64,000 nucleotides of DNA from Solobacterium sp. (lineage in GTDB: Bacteria; Bacillota_I; Bacilli_A; Erysipelotrichales; Erysipelotrichaceae). Below, in pieces: positions 1 to 7,849 of the stretch. The stretch lies in NCBI GenBank assembly GCA_017404505.1, contig JAFRCE010000024.1:124001-188000 (forward strand), written 5' to 3'. A model generated the notes under the pieces. That model saw only the letters and a list, made by a program, of their open reading frames with translations, had not been told where the DNA came from and searched no databases. Every line of letters starts with the position of its first letter. Within the stretch, counting starts at the first letter, position 1. Made by a program: the position numbers and the translations under genes.

Positions 1-1
1 G

Positions 2-301
2 ACATCGAAAGACAAGCTGAAGAAGCTGTATGATTACTATCTGCCGATCCTCGTGAGGATCCTCAAGCAGTATGACAATCTGCAGGCCGCCCAGACGGAT
101 CCTGCCTATGAAGAAACAAAAGAAAAACTGAACCGGACGATCAGTCTGATCAATGACGCGATGAAGACGATCATTTCCAGTCTGACCGATCAGGACTTTA
201 TCAACCTGGCAGCGGATATTTCGACCCTGGAAGCCGTACTGCAGAAAGACGGTCTGACCAGTGACGGACAGATCACCGCCAGAAGAAACGGAGGCGAATA
301 A
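2..301 (+). CDS. XpaC-like protein (5-bromo-4-chloroindolyl phosphate hydrolysis family), C-terminal part
   Basis: The gene is cut by the left edge of the window; 99 codons remain, open from base 2 to the TAA at 299-301. The visible part starts in the family's characteristic segment LYDYYLPILVRILKQYDNLQ and continues as an amphipathic helical region (SLINDAMKTIISSL, INLAADISTLEAVL) typical of XpaC C-termini. The biochemical role is unknown; the name comes from an old phosphatase-indicator phenotype. XpaC genes commonly sit beside TelA and AAA+ ATPases in Bacillota, and here the AAA+ gene starts 2 nt downstream (its Shine-Dalgarno GGAGG lies inside this gene's last codons), with TelA at 6441. 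Family assignment rests on a fragment. Confidence 0.75.
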   Translation, partial: TSKDKLKKLYDYYLPILVRILKQYDNLQAAQTDPAYEETKEKLNRTISLINDAMKTIISSLTDQDFINLAADISTLEAVLQKDGLTSDGQITARRNGGE

Positions 302-302
302 G

Positions 303-2474
303 ATGTCAAAAGATGACCGCAGAAGAAATGAAAAGGAGCGTCTTTGGAACGAGGTTCTGAACCGGCCCCGTACCTATGAGTCGACCGACGCTTCGCAGGA
401 GATCGAACTGACGATCAACGCCAACGAAAAGATCAAGGAAAAAGCCGAGAATTCCAAAGAAACACTGAAAAATGCCAACCTGGCGATGGACGAGCTGAAC
501 CGGATCCTGAAGAAACAGCAGAAGGATCTGGAAGACCTCAGCAACGAAATGAAGAAGCGGGAGAATTCCCAGATCGATCCGACCCTGATGGATCTGGATC
601 AGCTGGAGAAGGACATCCGCCGCGATTACGGCATCGAGGAGATGAACTCCTACAAAGAGGAAATCAAGGAAAACAAAAAAGTCGAGAATTCGGTCTTTGA
701 AGATATCTACAACGTGATCATTTCCAAGATCATGGGCCAGAAGGATGCCATGCGGCTGCTGGTCAACGCGTTCCGCCGTCCGTATGTCATGGGCGAGGAA
801 AACGGCAAGCCGAAGAATGTCATTCTGATCAGCGGACCGGAAGGATCCGGCCGTCACGAAGCCGTCACCCAGATGGCAAGATCGCTTTATGAAAAAGGCG
901 TCTTCATCTCGGACGAAGTCTATACGATCGACATGAGCCGGTACACATCCGGTTCCCAGGAAACGATCTTCCTGCAGGATCTCTATCAGGCGCTGCAGGG
1001 CAAGGGTTCCGTCATCTGCTTCGAGCATTTTGAAAACGGCTTCCCGGCTTTCCTGCGGATGATTGATTCGCTGGCCACGACCGGCCGCGTCGTTCTGAAC
1101 AAGCGTTATGTTCTTTCCAAGGGCGTTCTGGTCGAGAATCAGACCGGTCTGGTCACCAGTTCGGTGGATTCCCTGAGTGCCGAAGGAAAGTATCTGATCT
1201 TCATCACCACCCAGAAGCCGTCCAAGGTACAGGACGCCTTCGGTGCCGACTTCATGTATCACGTTCTCGATACCGTCGTTCTCAAGCCGCTGGATGAGGA
1301 AAGCGTCAAGCTGATCATCGCCCAGCAGGCCGAGACACTGAAGAAACGGGCGAAGGAAAACCTGCAGGTCGATATTGAGATGCCGCAGGAGATGCAGGAC
1401 TGGATCGCCGCCCACTATGACAAGACACAGGGAGCCGATTCCATTTCCGCCATCTTCTATGACTTCTATATTTCCCTGTCGGAACTGGTACTCCATTCCG
1501 ATCATAAGGAAACAGACACGATCGAGCTTTCCGTCCGGGACGACGCGCCCTATGCGTTATGCCATGGCCAGGAAGTCAAACTGTCGCGTTCCAAGAATTC
1601 CCAGGAGGAAATCGACGCGGTCAATGCCGAACTGGACGAGATCGTCGGTCTGAATATGGTCAAGGACTATATCCGTTCCCTGCAGGCGCATATCGCCATG
1701 CAGCAGAAGCGCCGTGAACAGGGCATGAAGACAGCCGAAGTTTCCAAGCATATGATCTTTACCGGCAACCCCGGTACCGGCAAAACGACGATTGCCCGTC
1801 TGATCTCCCGTTATATGAAAGCCATCGGCGCCCTTTCCCAGGGCCAGCTGGTCGAAGTAACAAGAGCCGATCTGGTTGCCCAGTATGTCGGCCAGACCGC
1901 GCCGCTGACCATGTCGGTCATCAAGTCCGCTCTCGGCGGGGTGCTCTTCATCGACGAAGCGTACTCCCTGTATAGGGGAAAAGACGATTCGTTCGGTCTT
2001 GAGTGCATTGACACACTGGTCAAGGCAATGGAAGATCACCGTGACGACCTGATCGTCATCCTGGCCGGATATAAGAAGGAAATGGCCGGCTTCCTGGAGT
2101 CCAACTCCGGTCTGAAGTCCCGTTTCCCGAACCTGATCAACTTCCCGGACTACACCGGCGAAGAACTGCGCAAGATCGCGGCTCTGCAGGCCAAGGGTAA
2201 GGGCTACGTCATTGACGAAGCCGTGTTTGACAGACTGGAAAGTTACTTCAACGAAGTGCAGTCGATCAACGCCGCCGAAGCAGGCAACGGCCGTCTGGCG
2301 AGAAACGTCGTCGAAGATGCGATCCTCAGGCAGTCCGAACGGGTCGTCAAAGATCCGGAAGCGGATATGTCACTGCTGAAGGAAGAAGACTTCGACTTTA
2401 CCGTCAAGGTCAAGCCGCCGGTGAAAAAAGACGAAACGACGCTTGAAGACCTGATGAAAATGATGAATCAGTAA
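303..2474 (+). CDS. Tandem AAA+ ATPase with C-terminal CbbX/SpoVK-like module
   Basis: A 723-residue cytoplasmic protein. Residues ~1-110 are a charged coiled coil. The first P-loop module has LISGPEGSGRH at ~175-186, where the Walker A lysine is Arg, so this module probably binds or hydrolyses ATP poorly. The second module has an intact Walker A (GNPGTGKTT, ~485-493), the SpoVK/CbbX hallmark YVGQTAP and Walker B GVLFIDEAYSL. CbbX-type ATPases remodel protein complexes by threading substrates through a hexamer pore. I chose ATG 303, with GGAGG 8-12 nt upstream, over an in-frame codon at 261 inside xpaC. Co-directional and nearly contiguous with the XpaC gene, so probably one operon; it ends at a strong terminator. 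The substrate is unknown. Confidence 0.85.
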   Translation: MSKDDRRRNEKERLWNEVLNRPRTYESTDASQEIELTINANEKIKEKAENSKETLKNANLAMDELNRILKKQQKDLEDLSNEMKKRENSQIDPTLMDLDQLEKDIRRDYGIEEMNSYKEEIKENKKVENSVFEDIYNVIISKIMGQKDAMRLLVNAFRRPYVMGEENGKPKNVILISGPEGSGRHEAVTQMARSLYEKGVFISDEVYTIDMSRYTSGSQETIFLQDLYQALQGKGSVICFEHFENGFPAFLRMIDSLATTGRVVLNKRYVLSKGVLVENQTGLVTSSVDSLSAEGKYLIFITTQKPSKVQDAFGADFMYHVLDTVVLKPLDEESVKLIIAQQAETLKKRAKENLQVDIEMPQEMQDWIAAHYDKTQGADSISAIFYDFYISLSELVLHSDHKETDTIELSVRDDAPYALCHGQEVKLSRSKNSQEEIDAVNAELDEIVGLNMVKDYIRSLQAHIAMQQKRREQGMKTAEVSKHMIFTGNPGTGKTTIARLISRYMKAIGALSQGQLVEVTRADLVAQYVGQTAPLTMSVIKSALGGVLFIDEAYSLYRGKDDSFGLECIDTLVKAMEDHRDDLIVILAGYKKEMAGFLESNSGLKSRFPNLINFPDYTGEELRKIAALQAKGKGYVIDEAVFDRLESYFNEVQSINAAEAGNGRLARNVVEDAILRQSERVVKDPEADMSLLKEEDFDFTVKVKPPVKKDETTLEDLMKMMNQ

Positions 2475-2480
2475 TCCGGA

Positions 2481-2509
2481 AAGTATCCGCCGCGGCGGAT
2501 ACTTTTTTC
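2481..2509 (+). terminator. Rho-independent terminator of the XpaC-AAA+ operon
   Basis: A perfect GC-rich inverted repeat at 2481-2504 (arms AAGTATCCGCCG and CGGCGGATACTT) is followed by a T run. Confidence 0.9.
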
Positions 2510-2555
2510 TGTTATGCGTGTTTCCGGTCAGAGAGATGGATTGTCTGCCGGAAAG

Positions 2556-2564
2556 TGATATAGT
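2556..2564 (+). promoter_or_regulatory. Extended -10 promoter of the MATE gene
   Basis: TGaTATAGT lies 24 nt upstream of the MATE start codon and just after the preceding terminator. No good -35 hexamer is visible at the usual distance. Confidence 0.45.
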
Positions 2565-2588
2565 TTCTTTCATACAGGGGGCACAGGT

Positions 2589-3959
2589 ATGAAAAAAGGG
2601 ACGCGGGATCTTCTTCATGGCGTGATCTGGCAGCAGCTTCTGATGTTCTTCTTTCCGATTATGGTCGGATCGATCTTTCAGCAGCTGTATAACACGGTGG
2701 ATGCGATGGTCGTCGGCAATTTCGTCGGCAAACAGGCACTGGGTGCGGTCGGCGGTTCGACCGGCACGATCATCAATCTTCTGGTCGGTTTCACCGTCGG
2801 TCTTTCCTCCGGCGCGACGGTCATCATTGCTCAGTACTACGGCCGCCGGGAAGAGGAAGGGGTCCGTAAAGGCGTCTATTCCGGCATGTTTCTGGCGATT
2901 TCCCTGGGGGCCGTGCTGATGGTTCTCGGACTTGTCTTCGCGCCGGCGGTTCTGCGGCTGCTCAATGTCCCAAAAGACGTCTACGGCTATTCCCTGCTCT
3001 ATTTACGGATCTATCTGTCCGGTATGATCCCGGTCATGATCTACAATACCGGAGCCGGTATTCTGCGTGCCATCGGTGATTCGAAGCGGCCTTTGTATTT
3101 CCTGATGGCCGCCTGCATTACCAATATCGTTCTCGATATCGTCTTTGTGGCGATCATGGGATGGGGTGTGGCCGGCGTCGGCGCCGCGACCGTCATCTCC
3201 CAGAGCGTCAGCTGTCTTCTGACCCTGCTGGTGCTGGGCCGGACCGACGATATTTATAAATTCGATCTCCGTAAGCTGCATTTTGACGCGAAGGTACTGA
3301 AGCAGATCGTCGTGATAGGTCTGCCGACCGGTATCCAGGCATCGTTATACGGCTTTGCCAATCTGGTCATTCAGGCCGGTGTCAACCAGCACGGAACTGA
3401 CGTGGTTGCTGCATATACCGCCTTCGGCAAGATCGACGCGATCTTCTGGAATTCTTCCGGCGCGCTCGGCACCGCCGTGCTGACCTTCACCGGTCAGAAT
3501 TTCGGAGCCGGCAATATGGAACGGGTGCGCAAGGGCATCCGCGAAGCGCTGCTGATCTACGTGATCGGTTCGGCGACGATTTCCGCGGTCTGCTATTTCT
3601 TCGGCGGCTTCTTCTACCGGCTGTTCACGCCGGATCAGGCGGTCATTGACAATGGCATGGCGATGCTGAGGTTCCTGTGTCCGTTCTGGCTGACCTTCTG
3701 CTTCACGGAAGTCATGTCACAGAGTCTGAGGGCCTGCGGGGATACGCTGGCACCGATGCTGATGACGGCGTTCGGTATCGGGGCACTGCGCATTCTCTGG
3801 ATCCTGCTGTATCCCGGCACGACGATCTTCGATACACTGCTGTGCTATCCGGTCTCCTGGGTCACGACGAGTCTTCTCTACCTTGCCTATTATCTGCAGG
3901 GCGGCTGGAAGAAGCGGGCTCTGAAGCAGAGAGAAACGATCATGGCGATCTCAAAATAA
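2589..3959 (+). CDS. MATE family efflux transporter
   Basis: A 456-residue integral membrane protein with about twelve hydrophobic segments, the normal MATE length. It opens with the typical LLMFFFPIMVGSIFQQLYNTVDAMVVG helix (shown here across positions ~17-43), followed by VGGSTGTIINLLVGF and SSGATVIIAQYYG in the first half and the mirrored GLPTGIQASLYGFANLVIQAGVN in the second. The family exports drugs, metabolites or lipids in exchange for Na+ or H+; the substrate cannot be inferred. It has its own extended -10 and a G-rich ribosome-binding site before ATG 2589. The membrane protein downstream starts 12 nt after its stop and is probably co-transcribed. Confidence 0.93.
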   Translation: MKKGTRDLLHGVIWQQLLMFFFPIMVGSIFQQLYNTVDAMVVGNFVGKQALGAVGGSTGTIINLLVGFTVGLSSGATVIIAQYYGRREEEGVRKGVYSGMFLAISLGAVLMVLGLVFAPAVLRLLNVPKDVYGYSLLYLRIYLSGMIPVMIYNTGAGILRAIGDSKRPLYFLMAACITNIVLDIVFVAIMGWGVAGVGAATVISQSVSCLLTLLVLGRTDDIYKFDLRKLHFDAKVLKQIVVIGLPTGIQASLYGFANLVIQAGVNQHGTDVVAAYTAFGKIDAIFWNSSGALGTAVLTFTGQNFGAGNMERVRKGIREALLIYVIGSATISAVCYFFGGFFYRLFTPDQAVIDNGMAMLRFLCPFWLTFCFTEVMSQSLRACGDTLAPMLMTAFGIGALRILWILLYPGTTIFDTLLCYPVSWVTTSLLYLAYYLQGGWKKRALKQRETIMAISK

Positions 3960-3971
3960 AAGGAAGAAAGA

Positions 3972-4322
3972 ATGAGATTACAGGCATTTGTGCATATGTT
4001 CAGCGGTTTTCTCGGCATCCTGCTGCTCTGGTACGGGCTGCTGGCGATGCAGGGGAAGACGCCGATGTTGACGGTGGTTCCGCTGAAAAGTGAAAAGGAA
4101 AGACAGAAGGAATACCGTTTTCAGGCAATCGGCTACGGCGGCATGGGCCTGATCGCCCTTTTGAAGTGTGTGTATTTCTTTTCCGGCTGGAGCTGGGCCG
4201 GCCGGCTGATGTCGGCAACAACGACGGTCATCACCCTGTACCTTCTGTACTGTCTGACGTTCCGCGTCTATAAAAAAGGCTACATCGCCGGAGATACCGA
4301 TGAACCGGAGGAAAACAGGTGA
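3972..4322 (+). CDS. Small membrane protein of unknown function
   Basis: 116 residues, preceded by AAAGGAAGAAAGA as ribosome-binding site. Three hydrophobic stretches are visible (~4-26, ~55-74, ~80-100), separated by a charged loop rich in Lys and Glu (KSEKERQKEYR), and the tail is acidic. No family was recognised. Its position 12 nt behind the MATE gene suggests co-expression but does not reveal a role. Confidence 0.7.
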   Translation: MRLQAFVHMFSGFLGILLLWYGLLAMQGKTPMLTVVPLKSEKERQKEYRFQAIGYGGMGLIALLKCVYFFSGWSWAGRLMSATTTVITLYLLYCLTFRVYKKGYIAGDTDEPEENR

Positions 4323-4360
4323 AATTCCTGTCCTCTTTTCATACTGTTTCGACAATCCTT

Positions 4361-4369
4361 TGTTATAAT
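4361..4369 (+). promoter_or_regulatory. Extended -10 promoter of the 5'-nucleotidase-like gene
   Basis: TGtTATAAT is centred about 20 nt before ATG 4386, leaving a leader of roughly 10 nt containing GGTAGG. No convincing -35 was seen. Confidence 0.5.
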
Positions 4370-4385
4370 CATATGGTAGGTAAAA

Positions 4386-6386
4386 ATGAATATGAAAAAA
4401 CTGCTTATTTTTATTCTGTCTGCTGTCTTTCTCTTAGGCAGCGGTGATATATACGCCATGCCGGTTTATGCCGAAGGTGAAGAAGGGGAAGCGGAAGAAA
4501 CGGAAGAAGTCGAAGAAGCGGAAGAAATCAACTACGACGACTCGATCCGCATTCTGTTTACCGAAAACCTTCAGGACACCATTACGCCGCACCGCAAGCT
4601 GGTGAAGTCGACGGTGGAAAAGGAAGACGGCACGACGGAAGAAGTGACGAATGTCGAAAGCTTCGGCGGCTATGCCTATCTGAAGCGGGCTATCGACAGC
4701 TATCGCACCGAGGATTCGATCCTGCTGGACGGCGGCGACTATTCGACCGGTTCCATTTATGACACGCTGTTCGTCAAGAGCGCGCCGGACCTCAGCTTCC
4801 TCAGCATGATGGGGTATGACGCGACGATGTTCGGCGAACGGGAATTCTCCAACGGACTTGGCGCTCTGACCCAGATGCTGAACGTCGCGTATGGTTCACC
4901 GGACATCATCGCTTCGAACCTGATCTTCGCGGACGATGCGGAAACGGCGCTGTTCAAGGAAGCATATGAGGCAAGAGGCGGCCGTGAATACAAGACGTTT
5001 GAAAAGGGCGGCCACCGGATCGGTGTCTTCTCGGTATTCGATCCGGCCTGCGTGACGGTATTCTCACTGCTTGGCGGTGTCAGTCTGGAAGAACCGGAAG
5101 TCTGCGCCCAGCGGATGGTCGACGCGCTGAAGGAAGAAGGCTGTGACTATATCATCTGCCTGTACCATTCCCAGGGTGCGCCGGAAAAGAACGGTTCGCA
5201 TGACAGGTATCTTGCGGCAAGCGTCGAAGGCATCAACCTGCTGATCAGCGGCCATACGGTCGCTCCGACGGAGGAACCGGTCGTTGTCAACGACACGACG
5301 ATCGTGTCCTGCGGCCAGTACGGTGACTATCTGGGCATCGTCGATATCAACAAGGACACCCTGGAGATCATGCGGACTCTCATGCAGCCGGTATCACCGG
5401 CTACCTATGAAGCCGACGGCACAGCCCAGGACTGGATCAACAGCTATCATGCGGAGGTTCAGGAATATACTCTGAACCGGTACGGCTACAACTTTGACAG
5501 AACCTTCGCGGTCACGGACTTCAATCTGACCGATATTGACCGCAATTCCGATATTCTTTCCAACAACAGCGTCGCTGATCTGATCACGGATGCCTATGCG
5601 GCATACTATGAGCCTTCGGAACGTGACGAAACACCGGTGATCGGCATGGTGTCACGCCGCGACGTGACCGGCAGCCTGTTCGCCGGTTCGATCCGGGCGG
5701 AGGAGATCTTCAATATCATCGGCCGCGGCATCGGTGAAGACGGTACGCCGTCCTCGCCGCTGGCCAGAGTGTACATGTACGGCTCCGATCTGTTCGATCT
5801 GTGTGAGCTGGACTGCACTGTCTTCCGCGACGAGCCGGAGAACCAGTTCTACTTCGCCAACCTGCGCTATGAATACACCGACGAAAGAATGCCGTATGAC
5901 CGGGTCGTCGAAGTCTATGTCGACGCGGCGGAAGGCTACTATGTGCCGGTGACGAAAAACAAGTTGTATCCGGTCATCATGGAATACCAGCTGTTAAGAA
6001 GATTACCGGGTCTCTTCGAAAAGTCCGGCGGTGAAATGGAATGCCATGTGCGCGATTCCTTCGGCCGTGACATCAAGAACATCGACAACATGGTCCTGCG
6101 CTCCAGCAATGGTCAGGAAATCAAACCGGCCACTGCGGTAGTTGCCTATATTACCAGAATGAGCCATAACGGTTCCGGCACGCCGACTCTGAAGAAACAG
6201 TACGCGGCGGCCCGCAAGACCAAGAAGGAGATCAAGAGCGTCGATCTGATCAGTTACCTGAAGAACCCCAGCAAAGTTGCCCTGAAGAAGTACTTCTCCA
6301 TTGCCGGCTGGGTCATCGGCGGACTGCTGCTATTGAAACTCATCATTTTCCTGCTGAACCATGACTGGAAGGCAAAATCAAGATAA
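4386..6386 (+). CDS. Membrane-anchored 5'-nucleotidase-like protein with degenerate metal sites
   Basis: 666 residues: signal peptide (~1-30), a very acidic Glu-rich linker (~32-50), a calcineurin-like metallophosphatase domain (~55-310), a 5'-nucleotidase C-terminal domain (~390-600), and one C-terminal transmembrane helix (~640-658) with a short basic tail. The overall order matches UshA/CpdB-type secreted nucleotidases. However, the expected TNDxHG motif reads TENLQD, GNHE reads GERE, and the final GHTH reads GHTV; only the second-motif GGD and one His (CLYHSQ) remain. Four of the usual metal or catalytic residues therefore appear lost, and I infer a binding or structural role rather than catalysis. 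A second in-frame ATG lies at 4392. Confidence 0.8.
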   Translation: MNMKKLLIFILSAVFLLGSGDIYAMPVYAEGEEGEAEETEEVEEAEEINYDDSIRILFTENLQDTITPHRKLVKSTVEKEDGTTEEVTNVESFGGYAYLKRAIDSYRTEDSILLDGGDYSTGSIYDTLFVKSAPDLSFLSMMGYDATMFGEREFSNGLGALTQMLNVAYGSPDIIASNLIFADDAETALFKEAYEARGGREYKTFEKGGHRIGVFSVFDPACVTVFSLLGGVSLEEPEVCAQRMVDALKEEGCDYIICLYHSQGAPEKNGSHDRYLAASVEGINLLISGHTVAPTEEPVVVNDTTIVSCGQYGDYLGIVDINKDTLEIMRTLMQPVSPATYEADGTAQDWINSYHAEVQEYTLNRYGYNFDRTFAVTDFNLTDIDRNSDILSNNSVADLITDAYAAYYEPSERDETPVIGMVSRRDVTGSLFAGSIRAEEIFNIIGRGIGEDGTPSSPLARVYMYGSDLFDLCELDCTVFRDEPENQFYFANLRYEYTDERMPYDRVVEVYVDAAEGYYVPVTKNKLYPVIMEYQLLRRLPGLFEKSGGEMECHVRDSFGRDIKNIDNMVLRSSNGQEIKPATAVVAYITRMSHNGSGTPTLKKQYAAARKTKKEIKSVDLISYLKNPSKVALKKYFSIAGWVIGGLLLLKLIIFLLNHDWKAKSR

Positions 6387-6390
6387 GTCA

Positions 6391-6399
6391 TGTTATAAT
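6391..6399 (+). promoter_or_regulatory. Extended -10 promoter of telA
   Basis: TGtTATAAT lies 41 nt upstream of the telA start codon, immediately after the preceding stop codon. Confidence 0.55.
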
Positions 6400-6440
6400 G
6401 CTGACAGATAGAAACGTGTAAAAAAAGGAAGGATAATATC

Positions 6441-7652
6441 ATGAGCGAAAATAATAAACCTGTAGAAGCTCAGGCACAGGAAGCTGCTGAACCTGAAATT
6501 CATCTGACACTGACACCGGCTGAACTGGAAGAAGAAAATGCCAAACAGCTGCAGGCTCTGGAAGCCAAAGAGGAAGCCAAGAAGGTCGCCGATCCGATCA
6601 GCGAATCCAAGCTGAGCGAGGCCGAGAAGAAGACCGTCAATGAATTCTCCAAAAAGATCGATATTACAGAGTCCAATACGATCCTGCAGTATGGCGCGGC
6701 TGCCCAGAAGAAGGTCACGGATTTCTCCAATACCGCTCTGCAGAACGTCAGAACAAAGGACCTCGGTGAAATCGGCACACTGCTGAGCAACCTGGTTGTT
6801 GAACTGAAGACATCCGATGCCGAAGAGGAAAAGAAGGGTTTCTTCGCCGGTCTGTTTGATAAAGGCAAAGACAAAGTCACTGAATTCAAAGCCCGTTATG
6901 ACAAGGCGGAAGCCAACGTCGAAAAGATCTCCGCGATTCTGGAAGATCATCAGATCACTCTGCTGAAGGACATTGCCCTGCTGGATGAACTGTATGACAG
7001 AAACAACCAGAACATTAAGGAACTGACCATGTATATCCTGGCCGGCCGTAAGAAGCTGGCGGATGTCCGTGCCAACGAACTGCCGGAGCTGATCCGCAAA
7101 GCCAAGGAATCCGGACTGCCGGAAGACGCCCAGGCTGCCAATGACCTGGAACAGGCATGTGTCCGTTTTGAAAAGAAGCTGTATGATCTGGAACTGACAA
7201 GACAGGTTGCCCTGCAGATGGCACCGCAGATCCGTCTGGTCCAGAACAACGACACGCTGATGACGGAAAAGATCCAGAGCACACTGGTCAACACGATCCC
7301 GCTGTGGAAGAACCAGATCGTTCTGTCCCTCGGTATCCAGCATTCCAAAGAAGCTCTCGAAGCGGAGCGTGAAGTCACCAACATGACCAACGACCTGCTC
7401 AAGAAGAACGCCGAGACACTGCACCAGGCTACGGTTGAAACAGCCCGTGAAAGCGAAAGAGGCATCGTCGATATCGAAACTCTGCAGCACACCAACGAAC
7501 AGCTGATCAGCACCCTGGACGAAGTTCTCGCCATTCAGAAGGAAGGCCACGAGAAGCGTGAGGCTGCTGAGCTTGAACTGAGAAGAATTGAGAACCAGCT
7601 GACTGACAAGCTGCTGCAGATCAATAACGACAGAGACGTTACCAAACGTTAA
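6441..7652 (+). CDS. telA: Toxic anion resistance protein, TelA family
   Basis: 403 residues, almost entirely helical and charged, matching the TelA family in length and in its core segments (NEFSKKIDI, TDFSNTALQNVRTKDLGEIG, KKGFFAGLFDKGKDKVTEFKARYDKAEANV, RNNQNIKELTMYI, across ~65-200). The family was named for tellurite resistance and is linked to envelope and metal stress; its mechanism is not established. It starts at ATG 6441 after AAGGAAGGA and has its own promoter and terminator. Its usual partner XpaC lies 6 kb upstream with AAA+, MATE and nucleotidase-like genes in between, so the two are separate transcription units here. Confidence 0.92.
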   Translation: MSENNKPVEAQAQEAAEPEIHLTLTPAELEEENAKQLQALEAKEEAKKVADPISESKLSEAEKKTVNEFSKKIDITESNTILQYGAAAQKKVTDFSNTALQNVRTKDLGEIGTLLSNLVVELKTSDAEEEKKGFFAGLFDKGKDKVTEFKARYDKAEANVEKISAILEDHQITLLKDIALLDELYDRNNQNIKELTMYILAGRKKLADVRANELPELIRKAKESGLPEDAQAANDLEQACVRFEKKLYDLELTRQVALQMAPQIRLVQNNDTLMTEKIQSTLVNTIPLWKNQIVLSLGIQHSKEALEAEREVTNMTNDLLKKNAETLHQATVETARESERGIVDIETLQHTNEQLISTLDEVLAIQKEGHEKREAAELELRRIENQLTDKLLQINNDRDVTKR

Positions 7653-7698
7653 GTAATTACAACGTAAACAGCAGAAGACTGTAATCAGCATTGAATTG

Positions 7699-7746
7699 AC
7701 CCTTGGAAGCGACACGTAAGAAAGTGAAATCCAAGGGTTTTTTGTA
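7699..7746 (+). terminator. Rho-independent terminator of telA
   Basis: A perfect 9-bp stem (ACCCTTGGA at 7699-7707 with TCCAAGGGT at 7730-7738) has a 22-nt loop and is followed by TTTTTT. Confidence 0.85.
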
Positions 7747-7762
7747 TTTTTGATAAAGACCG

Positions 7763-7803
7763 TAAAACCCCCGGATCGTGTTTGTGTGTGTCCGGGGGTT
7801 ATA
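7763..7803. terminator. Bidirectional hairpin between telA and the L,D-transpeptidase gene
   Basis: A perfect 10-bp stem AACCCCCGGA (7766-7775) / TCCGGGGGTT (7791-7800). Read on the minus strand it is followed by a short T run, so it probably terminates the convergent L,D-transpeptidase gene and backs up the telA terminator. Confidence 0.75.
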
Positions 7804-7849
7804 TAAACATTATCAAGCAGATACTGAGCAGGCTCCAACGGACCGTTCA

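Noticed and set aside
306..1505. A 399-codon minus-strand frame opposite the AAA+ gene.
   Set aside because: The plus-strand gene has clear AAA+ motifs here; the reverse frame has low-complexity hydrophobic/Asp composition typical of a shadow.
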